DNA of 64,000 bases from NCBI GenBank assembly GCA_008508345.1, contig QNGE01002744.1, forward strand, positions 34,416-98,415. The letters run 5' to 3'. This document shows positions 34,941 through 46,439 of the stretch, one piece after another (position 1 is the first letter of the stretch; each line of letters begins with the position of its first letter). Made by a program: the position numbers and the translations under genes. The DNA comes from Paragonimus westermani (lineage: Eukaryota; Platyhelminthes; Trematoda; Plagiorchiida; Troglotrematidae). Under the pieces are notes generated by a model, which was given only the letters and a program-made list of their open reading frames with translations, was not told the origin of the DNA and did not search any database.

Positions 34941-35325
34941 GCTAGCTATCACGAGATGTCGAACCTCTGTTAGAATGGCTGTGAGGCGCTAATCGACTAG
35001 CTTTAGCTGGTGGGAAGGATGTCGCAGTCCGATCTCTTCAAAGGAAATGACCCGACTAACAGCTGCCTTTGGTGGAACTAAGAAGAAATCAGCAGTGTTA
35101 TAGGGCAATTCACAACGAAATCGTAACTGCATGTTGGCAGAAGGCTCTTCTTGAGTAACAAAAATGCCAGCGAATTCAATTCCTCTGGTGTGCTAGGAAG
35201 GATGTCGCCACGGTTAACTCACGATAACAACCATCACGTAAAAGCAGAAGGCAAAGCACATGAGGACGAAGTGTGTACTGATTCAAACAACAGGCAAGTA
35301 GTTTGTATGTTCAATGAACATAACC
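34941..35325. other. Junction between opposing gypsy relics
   Basis: This 0.4 kb lies between gag of the minus-strand relic 2 and RT thumb of the plus-strand relic 3. Part (about 35030-35110) may be decayed gag of relic 2. Otherwise nothing is recognised. Confidence 0.35.
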
Positions 35326-35329
35326 AACC

Positions 35330-37100
35330 TTTACCCGAGAAAATTGGTACTCTCTAGGATTATCTACAACCGCCGTCTCTAACAAGTCTGCGACGTTTCT
35401 TGGGTATTGTCAATTACTGTTATTGTTTTATCCCACGATGTTCGAGCTGCTAAAAATCCTCACGTGTATTATAAAAGCCAAACACTTTGTTCTGTCTCCT
35501 GAGGCTAACATTCCGTTTCTTGCAGCCGAAGAAGCCTTATCCCAAGTAACCTTGTTAACGCATTTAATCGCAGATGAAAGCTCGCTGCTAATTCCGAAAA
35601 CTGACGCTTCCCAGACGGCCGTTGACGTTGTGTTACAACAGAATGTGAATGCTGAAATCCGTTGCCCTCCCGAAAACTTCAACCAGCGCAAACGCGTTAC
35701 GGTGTCTCTGGTCGTGAATTACAGGCCATTAAACACTTTCGGCATCTTCTGGAAGGTCGCAACTTCATTGTTTTCACTGATTGCAAACCACTTGCGTTTG
35801 AATTCCATCTCCTCCTGACCGGTACTTCTCGATGGAAACAGTACACCTGAATTTTAACTCCAAGTTGATCATTGATATTCGTTTTGTCCACGGCTCCAAC
35901 AGTTCTGTCGCGGGCGCTTTGTCACGCCCGGATGTCAACCAGATATCCGCAGATGCATTGAGAAATACACACTTATTGTCACCATTATTAATTGTCGTCG
36001 GCCTTCTCGTCCTACCGAAATCCCAAGTCAATCATCCAGATCTTCGCCAACTTCGTGCTAACCACTCTCTGATATTACGTGATATTCCTTTTACCCAATC
36101 AGAATACTCAGTTGCGTGCAACATGTCTTCTGATAAGTCACGACCGTACGTTCCCTTCACACACCGGTTTGATGTTTTCGGTCGCCTACATTCCATATCA
36201 CATCCAAGCATATATGCACTTCAACTAAGCTAGTCATCGAAAGTTAACTTAGGTCAAGTATCCGTCAGGCATTCGTAACTACGCCAAACAGGGTTTGGAA
36301 TGAAAACATGATAAAACAAACCGTCATACCATCCTCACCCTGAGGAGATAAGATGTATAATCAGTATGCGACACCGAAATCCTCATCGTCCGAAGGGAAG
36401 GCTTTCCTCCTTAGTCGGTGGCCGATGACTATTTCCATGCCAGAAATCACTAGCGAGACAATGGCCAGGACTTTCCTTCTCCACTATGTAGCCAAATTCA
36501 GTGTACCTTCTGTGGTTACTACGGGTGGAGTCGCACAATTCCAGCACCACATCTTCCATCATTTGACGTGTACGTTTGGTTGTGAACATATCAAAGCGAC
36601 TGCATATCACTCGTCTTCAAATGGTCAAGTGGAGCGTTTACATCGACAACTGAAGACACCAGCAACTATCCAATCTTTAAAACCTAAGAGAACGGAATGC
36701 CTTCCGCTCACCCTGTAGTGTCAGAGCAACTCTGAAGTAAAACCTTGGAATCACTCCAGCAGAACCAGTGAATTTTGTCAAGAGTCACCTCATCCAGCTG
36801 ACTTAATGAATTACGTCAAAGACCCTCCGGAACGCTCTACGTCTGATCGTCGAGTTGCGCATAGCCAAAACTGAAAACAAGATTGCACCGAAATATTTCT
36901 AAGGTACTATTAAAGAAAACGCATCAAAAACTACAATAGGCAAAGCTCAATCGTTCACGACGATAGTCTCGTCCGACAAAACCAACGGTCTCCCATTTGG
37001 ACAGGCAAGATCAAAGGTGAAGCGTTACGCGAGGTTGCAACGTGCAACGGAGTAGAAGCACCGAAGAACATCGTTTCTCTGAAGGACGGGGGCACAATGG
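35330..37100 (+). pseudogene. Ty3/gypsy pol relic 3 (RT thumb to integrase C-terminus)
   Basis: The element starts inside the RT thumb: DYLQPPSLTSLRRFLGIVNY (35357-35415). RNase H follows in several frames: LLIPKTDASQTAVDVVLQQ (35585-35640), LQPAQTRYGVSGRELQAIKH, and FIVFTDCKPLAFEF (35760-35805). FVHGSNSSVAGALSRPD sits at 35883-35935. Integrase occupies 36400-36720: ITSETMARTFLLHYVAKFSV, VTTGGVAQFQHHIF (the catalytic Asp of T-D-G replaced by Gly) and ATAYHSSSNGQVERLHRQLK, where the catalytic Glu is kept. C-terminal scraps reach about 37100. Gag, protease and RT palm are missing. Confidence 0.72.
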
Positions 37101-37139
37101 AAGCAAGCAATGGAACAAGCATGAGCCAGAGGCCCAGTA

Positions 37140-37730
37140 AGTCATGCACACAACTTGCGCAATCGTAAACGAAGGTGGTCTCAGCAAGCTACGTTACATG
37201 GTCGCAAATGTCTGCTCGAGTCACAAACGACTGTTGGCAAATTACTTCAATGGTTCAGCGGGTTGAGAACGGGAGTACGAAGATGGAGCTTTGGAGAATT
37301 CCGTATCTCGATGCGTGGAATCTCAGGGTCCTCAGCAATGAACTGAAGTGGGGGGGAAAGGTGCAGTATCCGGACTAGTGTCACAGATGTTGGTCAAGGC
37401 TATCCTCGAAAATTGTAACAGTTAGCAGAAACAACATGGTCTGGTAGAGCATTCCTAACCTTAGAAACGTGAGAAGAAGCTATGCTTGTCTGCTACGTTG
37501 GATCCCTATTTTTGGAGATCGACAGCATATTAAGAATGAACCTTAAATTGGTGAGATAAAATAGATAATGTAAACAGTGGGAGCGAATTTTATCAGCTCA
37601 CGGACCGTGTAATATTCCAAAGAGTCAATCACAGCAGCAGCACACACTATGTCCAAGGTTTGCAGATCGAAATGCACAAGGTTTGTTTCGCAAAAGAGAA
37701 GTCACAAGTCAACAGGAAACATGTATCGAC
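37140..37730. other. Unassigned stretch between gypsy relics 3 and 4
   Basis: About 0.6 kb with short open frames only. It could be the decayed 3' end or LTR of one of the flanking elements, but no terminal repeats were found. Confidence 0.35.
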
Positions 37731-37733
37731 AAC

Positions 37734-38700
37734 TTAGATACCGAGAGATTTAATCCACAACGTGCCTTTGTCCACACTTATATACGGAATCCCACGGTCC
37801 GAGAATAGCCCGCCAATCAGACATGGCCTTACGCTCACCGACCACGGGCTTTGGTTGGTCATCCTCTTTAGCCCGTTGCATAGACACGGCCGATCCGCGT
37901 GTTCGAGGACCTGAAAGAAAGCGGAAAGGAGTATATGTGGCAAGACAAGGGGGCACACTACTGCACTACCCCCGTCGAAAGCATTGGCCTCAGTGCTTCG
38001 AACTGCGCCCTCCTCTGGTGGTACAATGAACTCCCCAGCTACTTCCAATTTATCGCAATTAATCAATCGACCTTGTCCTGTAGTATCCGGCTTTAACCGG
38101 TTGAAATGTACCACTCTGAGTCCGGACCTGTTGTCGTTTACATCCCATATAGTGTAGGTGGATTCGGAAATGATGCCGTGTACGGTCCCTTCCATTCAAG
38201 AAACAATTTTTTGGAATTCCGGCTGCTGGGACTTATGCACGTAACCAAAATTTATCACCGGGCCCCAAGGGGCTCCCATATGTCTTTTCATCACAATAAC
38301 CGTTGTCTCCGCTGGACCGTTCGCAGGTGAATGCAATAGTCTGAGGTTAGTAGGTTGTCCGGTGGCAATCTCGTTATAAGCAAATCGGACGGCAGCCGCA
38401 TCTCTCTTCCCGTTAACAGGTAATTTGGTGATTGTGCGGTAGAAGAGTGGACGCTAGCACGATATGCAAGCAAGCAATGAGATACGGCTTCGTCACATGA
38501 TCTCTTGTTTTCTGAACTCACAAACGCGTTTAAGAGTCTTCAAGTGCGGTTGACGCATCCCACAGCACAATTACCCTGCGGATGACAGACAGTCGTCCTC
38601 TTCTTCCTTATACCCAATATTCTACACAGTTCTTGGTGTGAGCAAATCCGGAGAATTTTGTTCTCGGCTCCAGTGTTGAGGGATCGGTGTGGAACGAAGG
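37734..38700 (-). pseudogene. Ty3/gypsy relic 4: integrase C-terminal half and probable LTR
   Basis: Minus-strand translation: GIRKKRTTVCHPQGNCAV (38620-38565), matching the RTTPYHPQGNGxVER box with the Glu region altered. It continues LLAYRASVHSSTAQSPNYLL and TGREMRLPSDLL (38465-38375), and then the C-terminal RVVHFNRLKP (38120-38091). This YLLTGREMRLP lineage differs from relic 5, which it abuts. Downstream, 37990-37734 looks like LTR, with a TATATAAG on the minus strand at about 37778-37785. Everything upstream of the integrase HPQG box is missing at the junction with relic 5. Confidence 0.68.
37772..37791 (-). promoter_or_regulatory. TATA-like box in probable gypsy LTR
   Basis: The minus strand reads TCCGTATATAAGTGTGG, a TATATAAG core about 310 bp downstream of the HFNRLKP pol end. 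That is the expected place for an LTR promoter. No transcription evidence is available and the LTR edges are not defined. Confidence 0.3.
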
Positions 38701-41400
38701 TCGGACGCGTGTTGTCGCGAACATGAGATGCAATCAGCACATGGACCCGGATGTGTCGAGGGTTGAATCAGTTTCCCTGGAAGGAGCAAAGTGGTACCGT
38801 GGACTGGTTCATATGTAGTAGAACCAATGTCCTCTTCAACGGCACACCGGAGAATGAGTGGTAGACAATCGCTCCAGGTCGCTGCGTCGGACTGGGTGGT
38901 TATCGAGGCCCCCAGTTGCCGGTGAGAATGCTCGACTTAACCATTAGCGCAGGGACGGTATGCGGTCGTTTTAATGTGTGAACATCCCAGTAACTGCCTG
39001 AAGCTGCGATAAAGGGAATCCTGAAACTGAGTGCCTTGATCCGTGTTGATTGTAGATGGCACACCAAAATTAACCATCCAATACTCTAAGAAGACCTTAG
39101 CAACTGTCTCCGCTGAAATATCTCTGATGGGCACAGTTAAAGTCCAACGGGTAAAACGATCGATTACAGTCAGTATATAGTTGCAATCGTTGGAGGGAGG
39201 TGTTGGGCCAACGATGTCAAGGTGTAAGTGAGAAATCTGGGCACCATACTAGGAGAGTGTGTCAGGTGTGGTAACCGTATGCCTGTGTACTTTACCCCAT
39301 TGACACTCGATACACTGTTGTGACCAGAGACGAACATCCCTGTTCATACAGAACCAAACAAAACGTTGTTTAATCAACTTCAGTGCCCCGCTTTTTCCAG
39401 GGCGAGATAAACAGTGAAAATAAAAACAGTGTGCCGATAATAAATTGGGACAAAGGATCTAGGGGTACCCGTCGAAATATCGCATAGAACGTCACCAGAT
39501 TGTGTCGGCAGACAGACGGTGGACGATTTCAGGGACTTGCGAGTGGAGGCGTCCTTCATGTTCTCAATGCACTATTGGGCAGTGACCATTTTAGCCAGAT
39601 CTAAGGAAGGTGGCGATTCGACTAAGTTGACGTCAGGACGTCACGATGTATCAGCAACGATATTGTCGTTACCAGGTAGGTGTCGGATGTGCGTGATGAA
39701 CTGGAGGTGTAGTCCAGGTGTCTGATTCCACATAGGGAGTGCCGATCAGGTATGGCGTGAAAAGCAAATGTCAGAGGCTTGTGGTCGGTTTGCACAAAAT
39801 GTCGGCCTTCCAAAGGGTGTCGAACGTAACGCGTCGGCAAATAAACAGTCAGCAGTTCACGTCCAAAGGCATACTTTATCTGCGCTGGTTGTAGCTTTTG
39901 AGAGAGAGAAAGGCCGCGGGTTGCTGTTCATCATTTACGGATTGTTCCAAGACTGCACCAACAGCAGTGTTTGATGCATCCGTAGTAAGGAGATAGGCGT
40001 TTGGATAGCAACCAATAAGACACAGTTTGAGGCGTGACATGAGGCTTTCTTTGACGCTGAGGAGGCGACTTTGGCTTCGGGTGGGAGCTCGGTGGACTTG
40101 AGTTTTGGGTCAACCAGATCGGTCAGAGGTTTCAAAATGTCAGTGTGTTTGGAAATGAAACGCCAATGATATTTTGGGCATGCCGAGGAATCGTCAGAGT
40201 TGGGTCATAGTAGTGAGAATCAGAAAAGTCGAGATAGAGACAAATTTATTTAGCGGAGGTTTGATGCCGGTTTGATCGTTGCGATCCAGTGAACCAACTC
40301 CGAACGCACAATTGTGGATGTTGATTTTGATATCATACTGCATGAAATGGTTGAAAACGACACAATGGTGGGAAAAGTTTTCCTCGTTTGGGTGACTTGC
40401 GACCAGGACATCGTGGATGTAGACGTATGCGAAAGGGAGTCCGCGCAGTAGCTCGTCCATGAATCGCTGAAGTGTTTGAGCTACACTACGAAGCCCGAAA
40501 GACATTCTTATGAACTAGAAAATTCCCAGATGTAATGGCTGTCCTCAACATGCCCACTTCGGCAAGGGAGATGTAATAATTGACATGTACTAGGTCTGAT
40601 TTAGGGAGAGGTTGCACCGGCGGGTCCGAAAGAAAAATCGTAGATGTGCGGCATACGGTATCTGTTCGGGATTATGCAGTTGCTGAGAGCGCGATATTTG
40701 TTGCAAGATCGCCGGTCGCCCGGGAGCACTCTCGGTGCCATGTGCAGTGGTGCCGCCCATAAGCTGTTTGAGGGTCCGGCTGTACCTAACTGAAGCAGAC
40801 GTTTGAATTCAGCTCCGGCTGTTTCAAGTTTGTCCTGATGTAAGCGGCGTGGACGAGGAAAGACTACAGGACCGCGTGTTGTAATGTGATGTTCCACCTT
40901 GTGTCTAGCCGTATCGGCATGTGAGAACGGCCAAGTTGGCGAGGGAAAACACTTCAGCAGTGGTGCGAAGGACGGTGTTCGTGGAAGATCGGGCAGGGTG
41001 CCGATTGATGCGATCGTCGACTGGACGCCGTTTACTGTGTAGGCGGTGCTGCTGTCAACTAGTTTACATCTTCTGACATCAACAGAAAGGTTAGTGTGAC
41101 AGAAAATCGGCACCGATGAGTGACGTGTGAACGTCGGCAAGCAGGATTATCAACTGAAAACGTTGCCGAAGACCGAGGTCGACAGTGAGTGAGCGTTCCC
41201 TGCAAGTTTTGATACGACTTTGATTGCCGGACTGTGCAGTGTGCTGGTCAGGCTGAATTCGATCATTCAGCTGCGGCTGAATAACGCTCTGGTCAAGTGC
41301 GGTATAAATAAGAAGTCGCAAACCGTTCGATCGATCCTTGGTACGAACAGACGACCAGTACCTGGTTGGGTGCATCTTTATAAACTATGCGAACCACCCC
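38700..41400 (-). pseudogene. Ty3/gypsy pol relic 5 (protease to integrase)
   Basis: On the minus strand the order is protease, RT, RNase H, integrase. The post-active-site protease segment is at 41230-41095 (TVDLGLRQRF, HTSLIGADFLSH). The RT entry is at 40950-40620: KVEHHITTRGPVVFPRPRRL and SLWAAPLHM. The RT palm is at 40505-40270 (MSFGLRSVAQTLQRFMDELL), and YIHDVLVASHP keeps one Asp of YxDD (Asp to His). RNase H is at 39840-39680 (HPLEGRHFVQTDHKPLTFAF). Integrase lies at 39134-38937: ISAETVAKVFLEYWMVNFGV, TINTDQGTQFQD, IKTTAYRPCANG. Frames are long for this neighbourhood (179 codons at 40601-41140). Gag is absent, and the 3' end runs into relic 4 near 38700. Confidence 0.78.
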
Positions 41401-42266
41401 AGTTCTGAGTACTGCACGTTCATATATAGTCACATGCGCAAGCCTTATAGGCTAGCTCTGGAAAGCCTCTAGCTGGCGTTTACGAAAATTTGCCGAGCTA
41501 TTCATTTTCTCTAAGCCACAAAGAATCCTGTCAAACGCTTGCATTCGATTTTTTATGGCTTCGGTGACTGAAGCCTAACTTCACATTCAAATTTAATTTA
41601 GTTTATGACAAAAAATTCTCCTCAAACTTCGCGAGTCGCTTGCAACATAACTTGAAGTACAACTTCAAGAACAAGGGATTTAAATGGGCAGCTTTTGAAT
41701 CCCGAAGCAAACTGAGTCCGAATGTTTTGGTAAATTATTCTTATATTTGGAAAAATCTCACATGCAACTACAGCCGGTAAGGATATACATCGACTTGAAC
41801 GAAGCCTATAAACTTACCCGACACTAACGAATTTCACGTTCATTTTTAAAATGCCTGTTTGAAGACGATATCTTTGAAAACCGAAATAACATCTAACAGG
41901 GAAACCTCTGTGCCGAGTGATGTTACGTCACGTAACCTTCGAACTGATCAAAAACATCGATTTCATCACTGAAGGTATTGTTCTAGGTTTCGAGTCTTAT
42001 TGATGAATCCAGCAGGATAGATCTTGCACATAGTTACGTTTAAAACTTGCACGTGAACAAGAAAACATGTCTACAGCCAACACCTGTGGGTACCAATATT
42101 CACACTTTCTCTAGTAATAACCCAACCATCCTAGTTTGCTCTTAATTCGGACTCAGCGATAACCAGATGTGTATGGTGACTGATCAACGTACAAAAGATG
42201 TGCACGCTAAAACTGTTTAAAAACATACCTGACCTGTTCGCCTCATATTTCTACATAAAACCCTCC
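41401..42266. other. AT-rich unassigned stretch
   Basis: This 0.87 kb is upstream (on the minus strand) of gypsy relic 5, where gag would be expected. No open frame over 60 codons and no gag motif are visible. Confidence 0.45.
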
Positions 42267-42548
42267 CGTTTGTAGCGACTATAATGATAGTCGCATTCAT
42301 GTGTACATTTTCTATGATTCTGGTTTTGTACCTGCTTTTGTTTAAGTCAAGCTACCCTTTTTATAACATCCGGCCCGGGGCTGAAAACACAACTCGCTAC
42401 GTGCCTCGCTAGCTTGACGTATTTCTCTGTGCACTCTATTTTCTATGGTAGGTTATAATATGCGGGATCAACGCGCTGAGATTTGGCCTTTCATTGTCGA
42501 TAGTGATAACCGGTAGGTTTTATTTTGTTGAATCAGTTCCAACACGTT
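42267..42548 (+). mobile_element. Solo LTR 1 (274 bp) with 4-bp target duplication CGTT
   Basis: The LTR runs 42271-42544, starts TGTAGCGACTATAA and ends CAGTTCCAACA, the canonical TG...CA form. It is flanked on both sides by CGTT (42267-42270 and 42545-42548). Two further copies follow within 750 bp. Compared with them it lacks about 12 bp near the start, which removes the AATAAA signal and leaves a perfect hairpin GCGACTAT-AATG-ATAGTCGC. No internal gag-pol is present. A 4-bp duplication fits Ty3/gypsy integration; strand is nominal. Confidence 0.85.
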
Positions 42549-42595
42549 ACAATTCGTGCCTCTTCCCTTTCCAATAGACCACTTGGCAATCTTTC

Positions 42596-42889
42596 AGTGT
42601 GTAGCGACTATAATAAATGATATTTTGATAGTCACATTCATCTGCACATTTTCGATGATCTTGGTTTTGTACCTACTTTTATTTTAGTCAAGCTACCCAT
42701 TTTGTAACATCCGGCCCGGGGCTAAAATCACAACTCGCTCCGTGCCTCGCTAGCATGACGTCTCTCTGTGCTCTCTATTTTCCAAGGGTCGGCAATAATA
42801 CACGAAGTCAACGCGCTGAGACTTGGCTTTTCATTGTCGATAGTGATAACTGACAGGGTTTTATTTTGTTGGATCAGTTCCAACAAGTG
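42596..42889 (+). mobile_element. Solo LTR 2 (286 bp) with 4-bp target duplication AGTG
   Basis: The LTR runs 42600-42885, TGTAGCG...TTCCAACA, flanked by AGTG at 42596-42599 and 42886-42889. It keeps the ATAATAAATGATATTTTGATAG insert that solo LTR 1 lacks, including an AATAAA polyadenylation-type signal. It is separated from LTR 1 by about 50 bp of unrelated sequence. Confidence 0.87.
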
Positions 42890-42986
42890 TTGTTAAACAT
42901 TCTTTTCATTTCATACATCGGCCGTGCGGAGCAAATCGACATCAAATTACAAATCCAGCACTTGGTGAAGGCCAGTGCCTGTTGAC

Positions 42987-43291
42987 GTCCTGTAGCGACT
43001 ATAATAAATGATATTTTGATAGTCGCATTCATCTGTACATTTTCTATGATTTTGATTTTGTACCTACTTTTGTTTTAGTCAAGCTACACAATTTGTAACA
43101 TCCGTCCCGGGGCTAACACACAACTCGCTCCGTGCCTCGCTAGCTTGACGCGCCTCTCTGTACTCTCTATTTTCCAGGGTCGGTAATAATATACGAAGTC
43201 AACGCGCTGAGACTTGGCTTTTCACTGTCGATCGATTGTCGATAGTGCTAACTGACAGGGTTGTATTTTGTTGGATCAGTTCCAACAGTCC
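42987..43291 (+). mobile_element. Solo LTR 3 (297 bp) with 4-bp target duplication GTCC
   Basis: The LTR runs 42991-43287, TGTAGCG...TTCCAACA, flanked by GTCC at 42987-42990 and 43288-43291. It is the longest copy because of an extra GTCGATCGATT-type duplication near 43229-43245. Different target duplications for the three copies show three separate integrations followed by LTR-LTR recombination, not tandem duplication of one insertion. Confidence 0.87.
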
Positions 43292-43439
43292 TGATACTTG
43301 ACTGGTGTGATCCGGAGATTGACCAGACTGCGTTTTCTGTTGATGTGTTCAGTGGTGGTCTAAGGGTAGGGGCAGAAGAAAAGGAGTATCAAAACCTGGC
43401 TGGTCTGAATAACAGAAACCAATCATAATTCGGTCGGTA

Positions 43440-43840
43440 CAGAGTAGGGAAAAGGTGGTTTCAACAGTTGTCTAGCTCTCTTTCAAAAATATCCACGCTC
43501 GCAGCCTCAACGATCTTTGCAGGCAACTTGTTCCACGAGTTGACTACCCCGTTAGTGAAGAAATTATATCGGAGAGCCAAGCGTGATCTTGTTTTCCTGA
43601 CTGCGCACCTATGACCCCTTAAATCTCCGTTCTGACGCATCTCGAACCTGCCATGGGGCTTCTTCCAGTGTGGTGGGTAATTTTGTACATTTCAATAAGT
43701 TCTCCTCTTACCCGCCTACGTTCGAGCAAAAATAAGTTCAACGAAGTTAGTCGGTCTTGGTAACTTAGACCCTTCATACCCCATACCATACGTGTGGCCC
43801 AAGCTTGGACACAATATTCCAAAACCCGGCGGTAAATATA
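43440..43840 (-). pseudogene. LINE 3' end scrap (CR1/Rex-like)
   Basis: Minus-strand frame 43822-43619 reads EYCVQAWATRMVWGMKGLSY, then RLTSLNLFLLERRRVRGELI and EMYKI. This is the 'LEY..QAW...LSYEERL..LNL.SL.RRRLRGDLIE.YKI' block near the C-terminus of many LINE RT proteins. A second frame at about 43615-43450 continues with NFFTNGVVNSWNKLPAKIVE and AASVDIFERELD, the usual terminal block. Endonuclease and RT catalytic domains are missing (5' truncation). Confidence 0.72.
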
Positions 43841-43869
43841 TTCTAGGAAAGGCTGTTAATCGACCTCTT

Positions 43870-44889
43870 TTCGCATTATATAATCATAACTGATTACAAG
43901 TGTTATATCTTTTTTTTGATTTACACAAAATTATCAAGTTTACATAAAAGGTTTTGCCGGAAGATCACATGTTCCATTATTCGTCATAGTTCGTATGGTC
44001 AACCCACTTTCAACCGTTTGCCATGTGTCGTTTTCTTTTCATTCTTAACATCACAAATATATCGCACACAAGAAAACATTCCACCACGTCCGGACACTAA
44101 GAACCCCGTATTGGTTGGACAATTCGCGATATCTGCGAAACTCCAAACATTTTGAGTAGATAACGAAGTCCAATCGAGAATACCACATATCTCTTCAGAA
44201 AAATATGCGCCTTCCAATATTCTTACACCCTGACAAAATTTCCACACACTACTCAAGAACCGTCTGCGTCAAATGGTGGGGAAATTCTAAGACAGTTCAC
44301 TTCCCCCCTTCTCAAATCACGATGGGGATGGGCGGTCATCGGATGTAGAAATGAACGTGATTGGTCGGAAATTCAGTTGTCGCTTATGTGAAATGTGGCT
44401 CTAGAATGTCATATATGTGTTGTTTTCCCTTGAAGTTAACGTGTGCTCTGTATAAATGCTCAGCATGAAGGAATGGTGAATATGAGGGTTTTTTGGCTGC
44501 GTAGATGTAGAGCGGCTGCAATCTGAATGACGTATGCAGTGTATGATTTACCGGTAGTATTCTTAGCTGGATTCATCAGGTGATTTGTCTGCCATGTATG
44601 GCTTCAACATGCGACTGGTTTGGGAGTCAACTGGTGTGCTGGATGGACGCTGGGTTCCATCCTCGATGAAGGTGGGGTGTTGAAATTTTGTGCTTGGAAT
44701 TTCTGTTTCACTGGTCTGGGTGTGCTTTATTTTGCTTTGCACAGCTGTTTGCGAATGACACGTGGTCAAACGATGCCAATGGATGTTCTGTTTGGAGTGA
44801 GTGTTTCTGTAGCAATGTTTGGCGTATTGGAGGTGTCTTCTGGAAGTTCGTAGTGCATACTCTGTATGTGCGGGTAACTCGAAATTTGG
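43870..44889. other. Unassigned stretch
   Basis: About 1 kb between LINE relics. A minus-strand frame of 115 codons (44910-44563, Ser/Thr/His-rich) and plus-strand frames over the same DNA have no recognisable features. Confidence 0.35.
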
Positions 44890-45068
44890 TTTAGATTTCC
44901 TCGCTGTCATTGTTCATTCATATTTTTGCCCAGTGCGTCAAAAAATTATATACAATCATTGCTATTCTTCGACGAATAGCACAATTCATTACGTATTGTG
45001 TTATTCGTGTTTGATAGCATCCGTACTATTTTTTAGCCTCGTTGCATATTACTCGTTCTTGTCCACAA

Positions 45069-46438
45069 TGACCCGTGTCAGATCTAGGAGTGCTGGGACT
45101 CAGCAGACAGTCTGTAGCAGCAAGTGTCTGCGGCCGGTGTGGATGTGAAATGTTCGTACAAAACAGCATGCAGTGCCACCAGTGTCAGAAGTGGTATCAC
45201 TTCAAGTGCAGTGGGCTTGACGAACACCAGTACAAACAGCTAGCTTCCTCATCTTTTATTCACATCTGTATCAGTCGCAGGTTCAGCGAAAGCCAAGGCA
45301 CCGCTTCGCAGCTGACTGGTCTTACACGCACCGTGTCAATTGGAGTGAGACAATAAACCTGTGAATGCGGGGCTCTTCTTAGCGCTGTATCTCCTTCCAT
45401 TTCCTCCATGGGGAGTAACATAAAGGGGCATCAACGGACTCTGTCCGAAATGAAACTGGAACTGCACTGTCTGAATGAGTATATAGCGCTTGCTGTCCCT
45501 GGTGTTGCAATCACCAAGAAAGCAGTTGCCCTATCAAATGCCCACATAGAGGAGGCGGCAGTAAGAATGAAGGAAAAAGCTCTCAGGAGAAAGAGAGTTG
45601 TCTTATGGGACCGATTCCCTACAACCTCCTCCAACCGAGCTAGCTGAAACAGCCCAAGGTAATGGTGAGAGAAAATAGAGGCTTTGAAGTCCGCCAACGC
45701 CCATCTGAAAGGCGTATCTTTCGACCGCTCCCGACAAGAGAGAGCGAGACGCGAACAGCGGACTATGACTAAGTCACAAATCATGGCAGATCAGAAGCTA
45801 CAACTGGAGACTGTAGTCGGAGTTTCTGCCCTCGAACTATCCCCCAGACCCCTGTGCCTGTTGTGGAAAGCGGAGGCACTGTCTGCATGGTCGTTCCAAC
45901 GACCGACACCTCAGGCACAGGCACGAGCATTGAGGGTATTCACACCTCGCAAAAAGCCATTTTCAGAGTTGCCCATCCCAAAACCCACCGAACTGCCTAG
46001 CAGAAAACACTCCCTCCTAAGAATTCGGAACGGATGCAGCCTGCTAGAGCCGCCTCCTGCAACTTAGAAAGCATCTATGAGGCCCACTTCTATGAATATT
46101 TCCTTCACTAGCTTCATAACACAACGCCATTGCGATCTTCTGAACCCCGCACCCAGCAAATGAATAAGTCAAATTTTCCGTGGGTGAAAACTTCCAAACA
46201 CCCTTCCAAGCAGCGGAATTCGACAAAGGCGCAAAGGTCGCAAGTGGCGGCGTCAAGAATGCCGATTAAACGGGCGATATGGTCGCCGACCTACGCACGG
46301 GCGGTGATGTCGCGCCCACAGCCTCGAAGGAGGGTCGTCAGAACAACTCGTAAGAACAGACCGAGTCCAGCTCCACCACCTTCTTCAAGTCCCAGGCTCT
46401 TCCTCACACCATCCTTTCTATTTTCTCGCAGTTTTTAG
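45069..46438 (+). pseudogene. LINE ORF1 with PHD-like zinc finger
   Basis: The leader MTRVRSRSAGTQQTV (from 45069) shifts frame into CGRCGCEM, then CHQCQKWYHFKCSGL (about 45130-45215). This is a C-x2-C ... C-x2-C-x4-H-x2-C array of the PHD/zinc type found in ORF1 of some CR1 elements. A coiled-coil-like stretch (45440-45650) and basic, Pro/Ser-rich tails (45684-46067, 46130-46438) follow in other frames. Such ORF1 proteins are thought to bind element RNA or chromatin. The zinc ligands look intact although the reading frame is broken. Confidence 0.6.
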
Positions 46439-46439
46439 T

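Noticed and set aside
42271..43287. Tandem repeat or satellite of about 290 bp
   Set aside because: Each unit has TG...CA ends and its own target duplication, and the spacers are unrelated, so these are separate solo LTRs.
44563..44910. Minus-strand 115-codon frame as a host gene
   Set aside because: Low-complexity Ser/Thr/His composition, competing plus-strand frames on the same DNA and no motif; left as unassigned.
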